Source of the DNA: Polyangium sp. y55x31
Lineage (GTDB): Bacteria; Myxococcota_A; Polyangia; Polyangiales; Polyangiaceae
Assembly: GCF_029946505.1 (NCBI RefSeq)
Contig: NZ_JARZHG010000042.1
Location: 34,315-98,314, forward strand
Direction of reading: 5' to 3'
DNA: 64,000 bases
Shown piece by piece: positions 25,351 to 34,694 of the stretch. The notes under the pieces are model-generated. The model was not told where the DNA came from, searched no databases, and saw only the letters and a list, made by a program, of their open reading frames with translations. Within the stretch, counting starts at the first letter, position 1, and each line of letters begins with the position of its first letter. The position numbers and the translations under genes are program-made.

Positions 25351-27291
25351 ATGATCGATCGCGTCGTCCCCCCGCCCGATCCCGCCGTCCCGCTCGCGAA
25401 CGAGGCCCGGTCCCTGGCCGACCTCTTCTTGCGCCGCGCCGCCGCCACGCCGACGGCGATCGCCTGGAAGGCCAAGAAAAATGGAGAATGGCGGTCCACG
25501 ACCTGGGCCGAATTCAAGGCGCGCGCCATGGCCCTCGCGACCTTCCTCGCGAAGCGTGGCCTTTCGCCCGGCGACAAGATCGGCATCGTCGGCAGCACGC
25601 GCCCCGAGTGGTGCATCTGCGACGTCGGCGGGCAGCTCGCCGCGTTGGTCACGGTCGGCGCCTACCCCACGCTCGCGCCGGGGCAACTCGCGTACGTCCT
25701 CGATCACGCCGACGTGCGGATCGTGTTCGTCGAGGGCAAGGACGAGGTCGAGAAGATCCTCGCCATCAAGCACGAAATGCCGAAGCTCGAGCTCGTCGTC
25801 GTGTGGGACACGCAGGGCCTCGAAGAGGCGTTGCGCCAGCATGCGTGGCTCGTCGGCTGGGACGAGGCCCTCGAAGCGCCGGGCGACGCTTCGCTCGTCG
25901 CGTCCCGCATCGAGGCCATTTCCCCGGACGACACGGCGCTCTTCATTTACACGAGCGGCACGACGGGCCCGCCCAAGGGCGCGATGATCTCGCACCGCAA
26001 CATCCTCGTGACGCTCGCGGGTGTCCATTTCAATGCCTTCTCCCGGACGGACATCTCGCTCTCGTTTTTGCCCATGGCGCACGCGGCCGAGCGCATCCTG
26101 GCGTTCTGGGGCCGCATCGATTTCGGCATCGCCACCGCGTATGCGACGAGCGTGCCCGCGGTCCTGGAGGAGCTCAAGGAGGTACGCCCGACGCTCTTCG
26201 GCAGCGTCCCGCGCATCTTCGAAAAGGCCTACGCCCGCATCCAGACCGAGGTCGACAAGGCCCCGCCCGTGCGAAAGCGCGTGTTCCGGTGGGCCGAATC
26301 GGCGGGCCTTTCGGTCGTGGAGGCCTGGCAACGCGGGGAGAATCCTTCGCTCCGGGCGATCCTTGCGCATCGCGTGGCCGACAAGCTCGTCTTTTCGCGG
26401 GTCCGCGAGGTGTTCGGCGGCCGCGTGAAACGTTTCATCACGGGGGCGGCGCCGATCCCGCGCCCGATCCTCGCTTTCTTCTGGGCGGCGGGCCTGCCCA
26501 TTTACGAGATGTACGGCATGACCGAGGCCACGGTCGTCACGCACGGCAATCGCCCAGGCCAGGTCCGCCTCGGCTCCGTCGGCCGCGCGCTCCCGTTCGT
26601 CGAGGACAAGATTGCCGACGACGGCGAGATCCTCGTACGAGGCCCAAACGTGTTCAAGGGTTATTACAAGAACCCCGAGGCCACGCGGGAGATGATCGAC
26701 GAGGAGGGATGGCTCCACACGGGCGACATCGGCAAGAAGGACGCGGACGGCTTCGTGTACATCGTCGACCGGAAGAAGCACCTGATCATCACGTCTGGCG
26801 GGAAAAACATCAGCCCGGCGAACGTGGAGAACGAGATCAAGGCAAGCGACACGCTGATCAGCCAGGTGCACGCGCACGGCGACCGGCGGCCATATTGCAC
26901 GGCGCTCGTGACGATTCACCCGCTCGAAGCCGTGGAATGGGCAAAGGCGCGTGGTTACCTGGAGGATGCGCAGGCGGAAGAGCTACGCCGCGCGCTCCTC
27001 GCGAGCCCGCTCTCCCGTCCGCCGGGGCTCGCGCCGGTGATGGAGAAGGCCACGACCGATCCGGAGGTGCAACAACGGGTCGCGTCGGCGGTCCGCCGCG
27101 CGAACACGAAGCTCGCGCGCGTGGAGGGAATCAAGCGTGTGCACCTGCTCGAACGGGATTTTTCGCTCGAGGAGGACGAGGTCACACCAACGCTCAAGGT
27201 GAAGCGAAAGGTCATCGAAAAGAAATTCGTCGAGGTCTTCGACCGACTGTACGAGGATCCCGGCTTCGGAATTTCGATCGAAGGGGAATGA
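25351..27291 (+). CDS. Long-chain acyl-CoA synthetase (AMP-forming)
   Basis: A 646-residue adenylate-forming enzyme of the FadD15/ACSL type. The P-loop is YTSGTTGPPKGAM, the A5-type motif YGMTEATVVTHGN and the hinge region GDIGKKDADGFVYIVDRKK, with GGKNISPANVE close to the C-terminal domain. It activates a fatty acid with ATP and joins it to CoA in the cytoplasm. It is coupled to the upstream hydrolase. The length, with an extended C-terminus ending in TLKVKRKVIEKKF, is that of the long-chain branch. Confidence 0.93.
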   Translation: MIDRVVPPPDPAVPLANEARSLADLFLRRAAATPTAIAWKAKKNGEWRSTTWAEFKARAMALATFLAKRGLSPGDKIGIVGSTRPEWCICDVGGQLAALVTVGAYPTLAPGQLAYVLDHADVRIVFVEGKDEVEKILAIKHEMPKLELVVVWDTQGLEEALRQHAWLVGWDEALEAPGDASLVASRIEAISPDDTALFIYTSGTTGPPKGAMISHRNILVTLAGVHFNAFSRTDISLSFLPMAHAAERILAFWGRIDFGIATAYATSVPAVLEELKEVRPTLFGSVPRIFEKAYARIQTEVDKAPPVRKRVFRWAESAGLSVVEAWQRGENPSLRAILAHRVADKLVFSRVREVFGGRVKRFITGAAPIPRPILAFFWAAGLPIYEMYGMTEATVVTHGNRPGQVRLGSVGRALPFVEDKIADDGEILVRGPNVFKGYYKNPEATREMIDEEGWLHTGDIGKKDADGFVYIVDRKKHLIITSGGKNISPANVENEIKASDTLISQVHAHGDRRPYCTALVTIHPLEAVEWAKARGYLEDAQAEELRRALLASPLSRPPGLAPVMEKATTDPEVQQRVASAVRRANTKLARVEGIKRVHLLERDFSLEEDEVTPTLKVKRKVIEKKFVEVFDRLYEDPGFGISIEGE

Positions 27292-27325
27292 GCCTGAGCA
27301 TTGGTCTCATCTAGAAGCGGTTCGC

Positions 27326-27620
27326 TGGGGCGTTGCCCCAGGCCCCAGCAGGGGCTGTCCGCCCCTGCACCCGGACCAGCGCAAGCGCTGGACTCGGGGT
27401 CGATGAACTGCGCGATGCGCAGTTCATCGAACAGGCTGAGTCAAGACCGGCGACGACGCTGCCAACCGAAACCGCTTCGACGGGCAACGCCGTCTTTGGT
27501 CTTGCCACCGGCCTGTGGGAAAAACTGCGCGGAGCGCAGTTTTCCCCCTGAGGTCCAGGGCTTGCCCTGGTTCGGGTCGAGGGGCGAACAGCCCCCGCGG
27601 GGCCCGGGGCAGCGCCCCGG
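27326..27620. repeat. Multi-hairpin intergenic repeat, copy B (inverted pair)
   Basis: Two copies of the repeat in opposite orientations around a 60-bp centre. The left copy (27326-27438, minus orientation) has hairpins TGGGGC-GTT-GCCCCA and the CGATGAACTGCGC stem. The right copy (27495-27620) has the AAAACTGCGC stem, CCAGGGC-TT-GCCCTGG, GGGGC and CCGGGGC hairpins. Short inverted CAAGACC/GGTCTTG flank the centre. Unlike copies A, C and D it lies between genes on the same strand. Confidence 0.8.
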
Positions 27621-27670
27621 CGCGGCGGCTTGCGATACCGGATCCCCGTCCCGCAGCGCCACCTCCCCGC

Positions 27671-27687
27671 ATGTTGCGCCGCAACAT
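27671..27687. promoter_or_regulatory. 17-bp palindrome upstream of fabG-like gene
   Basis: ATGTTGC-GCC-GCAACAT is a perfect palindrome with a 3-nt centre. An exact right half GCAACAT recurs at 27837-27843, 18 bp before the SDR start codon. This arrangement fits an operator for a dimeric repressor (for example a TetR- or PhaR-type regulator of fatty acid or polyester genes). The regulator is not in the window. Confidence 0.5.
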
Positions 27688-27860
27688 GAAATCCCTTGAC
27701 GCGTCTCCCCCTGCAGCCCTAAGCTCGCCTGCGACTGGCTGCTCGATCCTCTATCGATCAGCTCAGCCCCAGTTTTCGCCCTGCTGCGGGTTCGCGCCCG
27801 CGGCAGGGCCTCGTTTTGCGCGGTCCCTTGTGCACCGCAACATGACGGAGGACGAAAGCG

Positions 27861-28598
27861 ATGCGAGGATTGTCCGGCAAGAGGGTGCTCATCACGGGGG
27901 CGGCGAGCGGCATTGGTCGCGCCACGGCGACGCGGTTCTACGAAGAGGGCTCGGAGCTCCTCCTGAACGACGTCGTGCCCGCGGAGCGCGCCGATCTCGC
28001 CTCGGCCTTCCCCGAGCGGATGACCTACGTCCAGGCCGACGTCTCGCGCCCCGAAGGCCTCGCTGCCCTGGAGCAGGCCGTGCGTGACAAGAAGGGCATC
28101 GACGTCCTCGTCAACAACGCCGGCATCACCCGCGACAAGAGCCTCGCCAAGCTCTCGCCCGAGGATTGGGACCAGGTCATCGCCGTCAACCTCACCGCCG
28201 TCTTCAGGCTGTGTCAGATGGCCGCTGCCTTCATGAAAGAGCAGAAGAGCGGCGTCATCCTGAATGCGGCCTCCGTCGTCGCCCATTACGGTAACTTCGG
28301 CCAGGCGAACTATGTCGCCACGAAGGCCGGCGTGATCGGTTTGACCAAGACCCTCGCCCGCGAGCTCGGTCGAGCCGGCATCCGCGTGAACGCTGTCGCC
28401 CCGGGCTTCATCCTCACCGACATGGTCCGCAAGGTCCCCAAGGAGAACCTCGACGCCATCGCGGGACAGACGCCCTTGAAGCGCCTCGGCGACCCCGCCG
28501 AGATCGCCTCGGTCTACGCGTTCCTCGCGAGCGACGACGCCTCGTACATGACCGGCGCCGTCATCGACGTGAACGGCGGCCTCGTCCTCGGTACGTGA
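27861..28598 (+). CDS. SDR-family 3-oxoacyl reductase (FabG/PhaB-like)
   Basis: A 245-residue short-chain dehydrogenase. The cofactor loop is TGAASGIG (13-20), the NNAG motif is at 85-88, and the catalytic Ser138, Tyr151 and Lys155 occur in NAASVV and YVATK. The body, for example GNFGQANYVATKAGVIG and RVNAVAPGF, is closest to FabG and acetoacetyl-CoA reductase. It reduces 3-oxoacyl-ACP or -CoA with NADPH. The upstream palindromes suggest dedicated regulation. Which thioester it prefers is not decided by the sequence. Confidence 0.92.
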   Translation: MRGLSGKRVLITGAASGIGRATATRFYEEGSELLLNDVVPAERADLASAFPERMTYVQADVSRPEGLAALEQAVRDKKGIDVLVNNAGITRDKSLAKLSPEDWDQVIAVNLTAVFRLCQMAAAFMKEQKSGVILNAASVVAHYGNFGQANYVATKAGVIGLTKTLARELGRAGIRVNAVAPGFILTDMVRKVPKENLDAIAGQTPLKRLGDPAEIASVYAFLASDDASYMTGAVIDVNGGLVLGT

Positions 28599-28601
28599 GC
28601 G

Positions 28602-29135
28602 TCAGCGCGCGAAAAGCACGAGCACGTCGTTGAGCATGCCGACGAGCGACGGCGTCATTCCGCCACCCCCGAGCGCATCCGAGAACATGCAGAGGAGCTG
28701 ACCCAGGCGCCCGCCCCCGGCGTTCGCGGTCAGGACGAGCACGACCCGGCTCAGATCGATCTGCAAGCCGAAGGCGGAGAGCGAGAGCGGCCCGAGCTCG
28801 AGCTCCAGGATCGTGCAGGTCGCGTGCGTGATCGTCGCGATCTGCGCGACCACGACGTTCGTCACCGTTCCCATCACGTTGCCTGCGAGGTCGGTGAGCC
28901 GCGCCGTCATCTTCCCGTTCGCGACGAGCTGACCGCTCTGCGCCGCGAAACTCTCGACCGTCACGGTGCCGGCGAGCTGACCTGTCACACTGCCGAACGC
29001 GTCCACGACCGACCCCGTGACCGGCGCGCTCATGCCGTACACGGCCGCGCTCTTCGCGGCCTGCGCATCTCCCCCCGCGAGCACGAGCGCGCCTGCGAGC
29101 CCCGCCACCACCCCGAGGGTCGTCCGCCGATCCAT
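28602..29135 (-). CDS. Exported protein of unknown function
   Basis: A 177-residue protein. The ATG at 29135 has a GGACGAAGG site and starts a signal peptide (MDRRTTLGVVAGLAGALVLAGGDAQA) with an AQA cleavage site. The open frame continues upstream but without a plausible start. The mature part is Val/Thr/Leu-rich and probably beta-structured (GQLAGTVTVESFAAQSGQL, AQIATITHATCTILELELGPL). It contains two Cys. I do not recognise the family. It is convergent with the SDR gene (3-bp gap). Confidence 0.65.
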   Translation of the reverse strand: MDRRTTLGVVAGLAGALVLAGGDAQAAKSAAVYGMSAPVTGSVVDAFGSVTGQLAGTVTVESFAAQSGQLVANGKMTARLTDLAGNVMGTVTNVVVAQIATITHATCTILELELGPLSLSAFGLQIDLSRVVLVLTANAGGGRLGQLLCMFSDALGGGGMTPSLVGMLNDVLVLFAR

Positions 29136-29245
29136 CCTTCGTCCTTTCCACGTGCTGTACCGGTGCACACACCGGGGAGCCGGCCGAGGACACGGGCAAC
29201 CGGCGTACCGAGCATCCGGCGTCATCCGCGCCGTAAAGGGCGTTC

Positions 29246-30073
29246 CTAGAAACCCAGGACGTCCACGAGCGCCGCCCCCACCGCCGAGGCGAACGAAGCG
29301 AGCGTCGCCGGCTCGTCCCAGAGCCGCGCCTCGCGTGGATCGAGCGCGTGGTGCGTCTCCACCAGCACCGAGGGCACCTTCGGCCGCCGTAGCACGAAGA
29401 TCCGGCGCTCCGGCGCGTGCCGGTCGACGAAGACGCCCGCTTGCGCGGGATCGACGGCGTACAGGTCGCCGTACTCGATGCCCCCGTACGCCCAGAACCC
29501 CGCCTCCCGCATCCGCCGCGCCACCGCCCGCGCGAGCGCGTGGCGCGCCTCCGCGAGCTTCGGCTCCCCCTCGTCCGACCAGAGCACCGAGAAGCCCGGC
29601 GCCGCGAGGTTCACGACGCACTCCCGCCCGGGCTCGGGGTTCCATCGCTCGCCCGTTTGGCCTCGAACGTCCGAGTGCAGGCTCAAGAACACGTCGGCCC
29701 CCCACGCCTCGGCGTCTTCCACCCGGGCCCGGTACTCGACGGGCCCGGGGCCCTCCCGGGCGAGGCGCACGTCGAACGCGCCCGTGGCCCGCAGCGCCGC
29801 GGCCAGCGCACGCCCCGCGGCCAGCGTAAAATCCTGCTCCTCTCGGCAAAAACACGAGAGGTTCCCCGGGTTTCCCGCCGCGCCGTGCCCCGGATCCACG
29901 AAGACGCGCCGCACCCCGAAGCCCGCGGGAAACCGCGGCGTCAGCACGGCGAGCGGCCCGAACGGATCGGGCAGCCGCGCGGCGCGCCCCCCGCGGTGCA
30001 GGGCGACGGCCGTCGTGGCCAGAGCCGCGCCCGCGCCGCCGAGGCCGAGGAGCAGGGATCGACGCGAGATCAC
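29246..30073 (-). CDS. N-acetylmuramoyl-L-alanine amidase (Amidase_3), exported
   Basis: A 275-residue cell-wall amidase. The GTG start at 30073 gives MISRRSLLLGLGGAGAALATTA, a twin-arginine-like signal; the frame extends further upstream without signal features. The Amidase_3 zinc ligands are seen as His in DPGHG, Glu in REEQDF and His in LSLHSD, and the catalytic Glu in LVETHH. It cleaves the amide bond between muramic acid and the stem peptide in the periplasm, a role in cell separation or turnover. It is divergent from the dehalogenase. Confidence 0.85.
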   Translation of the reverse strand: MISRRSLLLGLGGAGAALATTAVALHRGGRAARLPDPFGPLAVLTPRFPAGFGVRRVFVDPGHGAAGNPGNLSCFCREEQDFTLAAGRALAAALRATGAFDVRLAREGPGPVEYRARVEDAEAWGADVFLSLHSDVRGQTGERWNPEPGRECVVNLAAPGFSVLWSDEGEPKLAEARHALARAVARRMREAGFWAYGGIEYGDLYAVDPAQAGVFVDRHAPERRIFVLRRPKVPSVLVETHHALDPREARLWDEPATLASFASAVGAALVDVLGF

Positions 30074-30202
30074 GCCCCTCGTTCGTAGCCGAGCCGGCCC
30101 CTCCGCGCCAAGGTGGCCGGCCCTCCCGGAGCGCACTTTCCCTTGCTTTTCGCGGATCCATCGGGCTATCGCTTCGAGGGAGCCCCACGAACGAGCCTCG
30201 TC

Positions 30203-31120
30203 ATGCCCTTCGCGCCTCCGCCCCCCCTGCCCGGCTTCCTCGCCGCCGACATGCCCCTGCGCCGCCGCGCCTACCGGCTCGAGCACGGCGAAGACGCCGG
30301 CAAGCTCGTGCATTTCGTCGACCACGGGCCGGAGCGGGCACGCCCGGCGCTCTTCGTCCACGGCAACCCCACCTGGTCGTTCCTCTGGCGCAAGGTCATC
30401 GCCGGCCTGCCCGAATTGCGCTGTATTGCGCCCGACTTGCTCGGGTTCGGCCTCTCCGACAGACTCGCCCGCCTCGAAGACCACTCCATCGAGCGCCACG
30501 CCGCCGCCGTGGCCGAGCTCGTCACCGCCCTCGACCTGCGCGACCTCGTCCTCGTCGGGCAGGACTGGGGCGGGCCGATCGGCGTCCTCGCCGGCTCGCT
30601 CGTGCCCGACCGTATCGCCGCCGTCGTCCTCGCCAACACCTCCGTCCTCGTCCCGGCGCGCCCGCGAGGCACCTTGTTCCACCGCTTCGCCCGCGTGCCC
30701 GTCCTGAGCGACGTCGTCTTCCGCGGCCTCGGCTTCCCCCAGAACCTGCTCGCCATCGCCCAGGGCGACCGCCGCTCCATCCGCGGCGCGACCGCCCGCG
30801 CCTACACCTATCCCTTGCGCAGCCTCGCCGACCGCATCGGCCCCTTGGCCCTCGCGCGGATGGTCCCGGACGGCCCCGATCACCCGAGCCTCCCTGCGCT
30901 CCACCGCGCCGAGGAATGGCTGCTCGGCTTCACCGGGCCCGTCGCGCTCGTCTGGGGCGAGCGCGACCCGATCCTCGGCAAGGCCCTCGCGCGGCATCAG
31001 CGGGCATTCCCCCGCGCGACCGTCACGGCCACCCAGGCGGGTCACTTCCTCCAGGAGGAGGTGCCCGAGGAGATTGCCGCGGCCGTGGAGGACGTCATCG
31101 AGCGGCTTCGGCGGCGCTAG
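30203..31120 (+). CDS. Haloalkane dehalogenase
   Basis: A 305-residue alpha/beta hydrolase with the haloalkane dehalogenase signature. Halide-binding residues are N55 in HGNPTW and W122 next to the nucleophile D121 (GQDWGG). The acid partner lies in WGERDPILG and the catalytic His in TQAGHFLQEE. The Asp nucleophile instead of Ser separates it from ordinary esterases. It hydrolyses carbon-halogen bonds in the cytoplasm. The start at MPFAPPPP is preferred over an upstream in-frame ATG because family members begin close to that point. Native substrates of such enzymes in soil bacteria are mostly unknown. Confidence 0.88.
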   Translation: MPFAPPPPLPGFLAADMPLRRRAYRLEHGEDAGKLVHFVDHGPERARPALFVHGNPTWSFLWRKVIAGLPELRCIAPDLLGFGLSDRLARLEDHSIERHAAAVAELVTALDLRDLVLVGQDWGGPIGVLAGSLVPDRIAAVVLANTSVLVPARPRGTLFHRFARVPVLSDVVFRGLGFPQNLLAIAQGDRRSIRGATARAYTYPLRSLADRIGPLALARMVPDGPDHPSLPALHRAEEWLLGFTGPVALVWGERDPILGKALARHQRAFPRATVTATQAGHFLQEEVPEEIAAAVEDVIERLRRR

Positions 31121-31197
31121 CAGGAATGCGCCTCCTGGAGTAGGTTCCCGCGTCCGCGAGGCGGCGAAGAGTGCCGCTTTGCCCTGGAGAGCCCACC

Positions 31198-33525
31198 GTG
31201 ACGACGACAAGGCGCCCGGAAGAGCGCGAAGAGAGCGCGGCCCAGAACTTCATCCGGGCCATCATCAGCGAGGATCTCGAGAAGGGGCGCCACACGAAGG
31301 TGGTGACCCGCTTCCCGCCCGAGCCGAACGGCTACCTCCACATCGGCCATGCGAAGGCCATCTGCACGAACTTCGGCCTCGCCCGCGAGTTCGGCGGCGT
31401 CTGCCACCTCCGCATGGACGACACGAACCCCACGACGGAGGACGTCGAGTACGTCGAGAACATCCAGCGTGACGTCCGCTGGCTCGGCTTCGACTGGGGC
31501 GACAAGCTCTTTTACGCGTCCGACTACTTCGAGCGCCTCTACCAGTTCGCGGTCGAGCTCATCAAGAAGGGCAAGGCGTACGTCGACAGCCTGAACGAGG
31601 CCGAGATCCGCGAGTACCGCGGCACGGTGAACGAGCCGGGCAAGCCGAGCCCCTACCGCGACCGCTCGATCGAGGAGAACCTCGACCTCTTCGAGCGCAT
31701 GCGCAAGGGCGAGTTCCCCGAGGGCGCGCACGTGCTCCGCATGAAGGGCGACCTTGCCTCGCCCAACATGAAGATGCGCGACTGGCCGATGTACCGCATC
31801 AAGCGGGCGCACCACTACCGGACGGGCGACGCGTGGTGCATCTACCCGCTCTACGACTTCGCGCACAGCCTCTCGGACGCGATCGAGGGCATCACGCACT
31901 CGATCTGCACGCTCGAGTTCGACAACAACCGCGCGCTCTACGACTGGTTCGTGGAGAACGTCGACGTCCCCGCGCGGCCGCGGCAATACGAGTTCGCGCG
32001 GCTCAACATCACGTACACCGTGATGAGCAAGCGCAAGCTGCTCGAGCTCGTGAAGGGCGGCCTCGTGCGCGGCTGGGACGATCCACGCATGCCGACGCTC
32101 GCGGGCATGCGCCGCCGCGGCATCACGCCCGACTCCTTGCGCGCCTTCTGCGAGGAGATCGGCGTCGCCAAGACGAACAGCACCGTCGAGGTCGAGAAGT
32201 TCGAGTCGTGCATCCGCGCCGACCTCGATCGACGCGCCGGCCGTGTGATGGCCGTGCTCCGGCCGATCAAGGTCGTCATCGAGAACTACCCCGAGGGCAA
32301 GGTCGAGGAGTTCGAGGCGCCGCTCTTCCCCGACGAGCCCGGCAAGGGCGGCACGCGGAAGATCCCGTTCTCGCGCGAGGTCTTCATCGAGCGGGACGAC
32401 TTTTCCCTCGATCCGCCGGACAAGTGGTTCCGCCTCGCGCCGGGCCGCGAGGTGCGGCTCCGGTATGCGTACATCGTGACGTGCAAGGACGTCGTGCGGG
32501 ATCCCGCCACGGGCGAGGTGACCGAAATTCGCTGCACGTACGATCCGGAGACGCGCGAGGGCGCAGCGCAGGCCGGCAAGAAGGTGAAGGGCACGCTGCA
32601 CTGGGTGAGCGTGGCGCACGCGCTCCGGGCCGAGGTGCGCCTCTACGACCGGCTCTTCCGTGACGAGCGGCCGGATCTCGTGGAGGAGGGCCAGGACTGG
32701 AAGTCGGGCCTGAACCCCGAGTCGCTCGTGGTCCTCCCCGACGCCGCCGTCGAGCCGAGCCTCGCCTCGGCCGAGGGCGGAAAGCATTTCCAGTTCGAGC
32801 GCCAAGGTTTTTTCTTTGTCGACCCGATCGACGCGAAGCCCGGCGCGCCCGTCTTCAATCGCACAGTCTCGCTCAAAGACTCCTGGGCGAAGATCGCCGA
32901 GCCGAAGCAAGAAGCGCCGCGGGCGAAAAAGGTCGAAGAGTCGAAGGCCGTCGTGAAGACGAGCCCGGAGGAGCGCCTCGGAAAGCTCTCGCCGGAGGCG
33001 CGGGTGATCGCCGAGGGGCTCGAGTCCCGGGGGCTCGGTCGCGAGGACGCGATCGTGCTCGCCGAGGACGCGGATCTCCGTGCCTTCTACGAGCAGGCGG
33101 TCGCGGCGCATCCGGGCCCGAAGACCGTGGCGAGCCTCGTCGTGAACGAGCTCGCGCGCAAGCTCGACGGCAAGAAGCCGAGCGCGCTCCCGTTCGGCGG
33201 AGCCGCGCTCGGCGAGCTCGCGTCGCTCGTCGACGACCGCACGATCACGCCCACGATCGCGAAGGAGGTCCTCGCCGAGATGTTCACGAGCGGCGAGGGC
33301 CCGCGCGCGATCGTCGAGCGCAAGGGCATGCGCCAGGTCTCGGACGCCTCCGCGCTCGAGCCCATCGTGGACAACGTCCTCGCTGACAGCCCGAACGAGG
33401 TGAAGCGTTACAAGGAGGGCAACACGAAGCTCCTTGGCTTCTTCGTCGGCAAGGTGATGAAGGCGTCCGGCGGCAAGGCGAACGCCGAGCGTGTGAACGA
33501 GCTTCTCCTCAAGAAGCTCGGCTGA
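31198..33525 (+). CDS. glnS: Glutaminyl-tRNA synthetase fused to YqeY domain
   Basis: A 775-residue class I synthetase. The start is a GTG with a GGAG site 9 nt upstream. The HIGH motif is [12 protein letters not shown] and the KMSKS-equivalent is VMSKRK. The GlnRS body ends near residue 570. A charged linker ([17 protein letters not shown]) leads to a C-terminal YqeY/GatB-tail domain ([52 protein letters not shown]). Such a fusion is known from Deinococcus and helps to hold tRNA-Gln. It charges tRNA-Gln directly. Confidence 0.95.
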   Translation: MTTTRRPEEREESAAQNFIRAIISEDLEKGRHTKVVTRFPPEPNGYLHIGHAKAICTNFGLAREFGGVCHLRMDDTNPTTEDVEYVENIQRDVRWLGFDWGDKLFYASDYFERLYQFAVELIKKGKAYVDSLNEAEIREYRGTVNEPGKPSPYRDRSIEENLDLFERMRKGEFPEGAHVLRMKGDLASPNMKMRDWPMYRIKRAHHYRTGDAWCIYPLYDFAHSLSDAIEGITHSICTLEFDNNRALYDWFVENVDVPARPRQYEFARLNITYTVMSKRKLLELVKGGLVRGWDDPRMPTLAGMRRRGITPDSLRAFCEEIGVAKTNSTVEVEKFESCIRADLDRRAGRVMAVLRPIKVVIENYPEGKVEEFEAPLFPDEPGKGGTRKIPFSREVFIERDDFSLDPPDKWFRLAPGREVRLRYAYIVTCKDVVRDPATGEVTEIRCTYDPETREGAAQAGKKVKGTLHWVSVAHALRAEVRLYDRLFRDERPDLVEEGQDWKSGLNPESLVVLPDAAVEPSLASAEGGKHFQFERQGFFFVDPIDAKPGAPVFNRTVSLKDSWAKIAEPKQEAPRAKKVEESKAVVKTSPEERLGKLSPEARVIAEGLESRGLGREDAIVLAEDADLRAFYEQAVAAHPGPKTVASLVVNELARKLDGKKPSALPFGGAALGELASLVDDRTITPTIAKEVLAEMFTSGEGPRAIVERKGMRQVSDASALEPIVDNVLADSPNEVKRYKEGNTKLLGFFVGKVMKASGGKANAERVNELLLKKLG

Positions 33526-33529
33526 GCCG

Positions 33530-33782
33530 CCGCGCCGGGGCGCTGCCCCGGGCCCCGCGGGGGCTGTTCGCCCCTCGACCCGAACCAGGGCAAGCCCTGG
33601 ACCTTTTGTGGAAGAACTGCGCGATGCGCAGTTCTTCCAACAGGCTGCCGGTGGCAGGTCTTGACCTGTCTGTTCGATGAACTGCGCATCGCGCAGTTCA
33701 TCGACCCCGAGTCCAGCGCTTGCGCTGGTCCGGGTCCAGGGGTGGACAACCCCGGGTCGGGGTCCGGGGTGAAACCCCGGCG
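33530..33782. repeat. Multi-hairpin intergenic repeat, copy C (inverted pair)
   Basis: It fills the whole gap between glnS and the convergent methyltransferase. Left half (minus orientation): CGGGGC-GCT-GCCCCG, a GGGGGC..GCCCC stem, CCAGGGC-AA-GCCCTGG and GGAAGAACTGCGC-GAT-GCGCAGTTCTTCC. Right half (33674-33782): CGATGAACTGCGC-ATC-GCGCAGTTCATCG, CCAGCGC-TT-GCGCTGG, GGGGT..ACCCC-type and CCGGGGT-GAA-ACCCCGG. Confidence 0.85.
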
Positions 33783-33791
33783 CTACGCCTC

Positions 33792-34646
33792 TCAGGGCTT
33801 CACGAACTTCAGCACGAACCGGTCACTCGTCCCGCGCAGCTCGCCTGCCTTCATCGGGCTCGCGTTCCAGTCCCGCGTGTCCTTTTCGTTTCGCAGGAAG
33901 CTCGCTTCGCCGGCGAGCTTGAAGCCGGCCTTCTCGACCTCTTCGCGCAGCACCTTCTCCTCGATCCGGTGCGTCGTTTGCGCTTCGGACGTGCCGCTGC
34001 CTGCTTTCGCGCTGTGGTCGACGATCCCGTATACCCCGCCGGAGCGCAGTGCGTTGAAGATGGTCTTGTTCATCTTGTCGCGGTCCGTCTTCATCCAGAC
34101 CGTGTCGTGATAGAAGAGGACCATCACCACGGCGTCGAGGTCCTTTGCCTCGGGCGGCAGCGGCTCGTCGAACTCGCGGTCCACGCGCACCACGTTCTTC
34201 ATCACGGGCTTTTGCAGCCGCTCGGCCCAGGGCTTCTCTGCGAATCGCTCCAGGATGAACTTCGAGTTCTGCCCGTACACCTTGCCTGCCGGGCCGACGG
34301 CGCGCGCCAGGAGCTCTGCCGTGTAGCCACCGCCGGCTGCGATTTCGGCGACCTTCATTCCCGGGCGGATGTCGAGGAATGCGAGCAGCTCGGCTGGCTT
34401 GCGACCTGCGTCGAGTGCGCGGTCCGCCTCGGCTCGGTCGGGCGCGGCCACGATGGCCGCGATGGCCTCGGGCACCTTCGCCTCGGCGGCGGGCTTCTCG
34501 GCCTTGGTCGGGGTCGTGGTGTCCGTGGCGGGCGCTTGCGCGGGCTCCTCCGTCTTCGCCGTGTCGGCGGGCGGCTGCGAGCCGCCGCAGGCGACGGCGA
34601 GGGCGACGAGGGGGACGACGACCAGCGAAACAGGGAGGCTACGCAT
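33792..34646 (-). CDS. Methyltransferase-like lipoprotein
   Basis: A 284-residue lipoprotein starting at the ATG at 34646 (MRSLPVSLVVVPLVALAVACG); upstream in-frame sequence has no signal features. After a Thr/Pro/Lys linker comes a class I SAM-methyltransferase fold: motif I region VAEIAAGGGYTAELLARAVG, a post-motif DAVVMVLFYHDTVW and GGVYGIVDHSAK. Secreted members of this family are widespread but their acceptor is unclear, as SAM is not expected outside the cytoplasm. It may be a repurposed fold. Confidence 0.82.
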   Translation of the reverse strand: MRSLPVSLVVVPLVALAVACGGSQPPADTAKTEEPAQAPATDTTTPTKAEKPAAEAKVPEAIAAIVAAPDRAEADRALDAGRKPAELLAFLDIRPGMKVAEIAAGGGYTAELLARAVGPAGKVYGQNSKFILERFAEKPWAERLQKPVMKNVVRVDREFDEPLPPEAKDLDAVVMVLFYHDTVWMKTDRDKMNKTIFNALRSGGVYGIVDHSAKAGSGTSEAQTTHRIEEKVLREEVEKAGFKLAGEASFLRNEKDTRDWNASPMKAGELRGTSDRFVLKFVKP

Positions 34647-34694
34647 GCGGCGCACGCTAGCGCGAATGCCGCGCGGCGGTCTACGCTGGGGCAC

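Noticed and set aside
23634..27314. 1226-codon open frame on the plus strand
   Set aside because: Overlaps ankyrin, peroxidase, hydrolase and acyl-CoA ligase genes; the sequence is Arg/Pro-rich nonsense.
25351..28598. Polyhydroxyalkanoate synthesis cluster
   Set aside because: The FabG-like reductase and acyl-CoA ligase are not accompanied by a synthase, thiolase or phasin gene.
28602..30188. Long N-terminal extension of the exported protein at 28602-29135
   Set aside because: The extension is low-complexity, antisense to nothing functional and hides a proper signal peptide and ribosome site at 29135.
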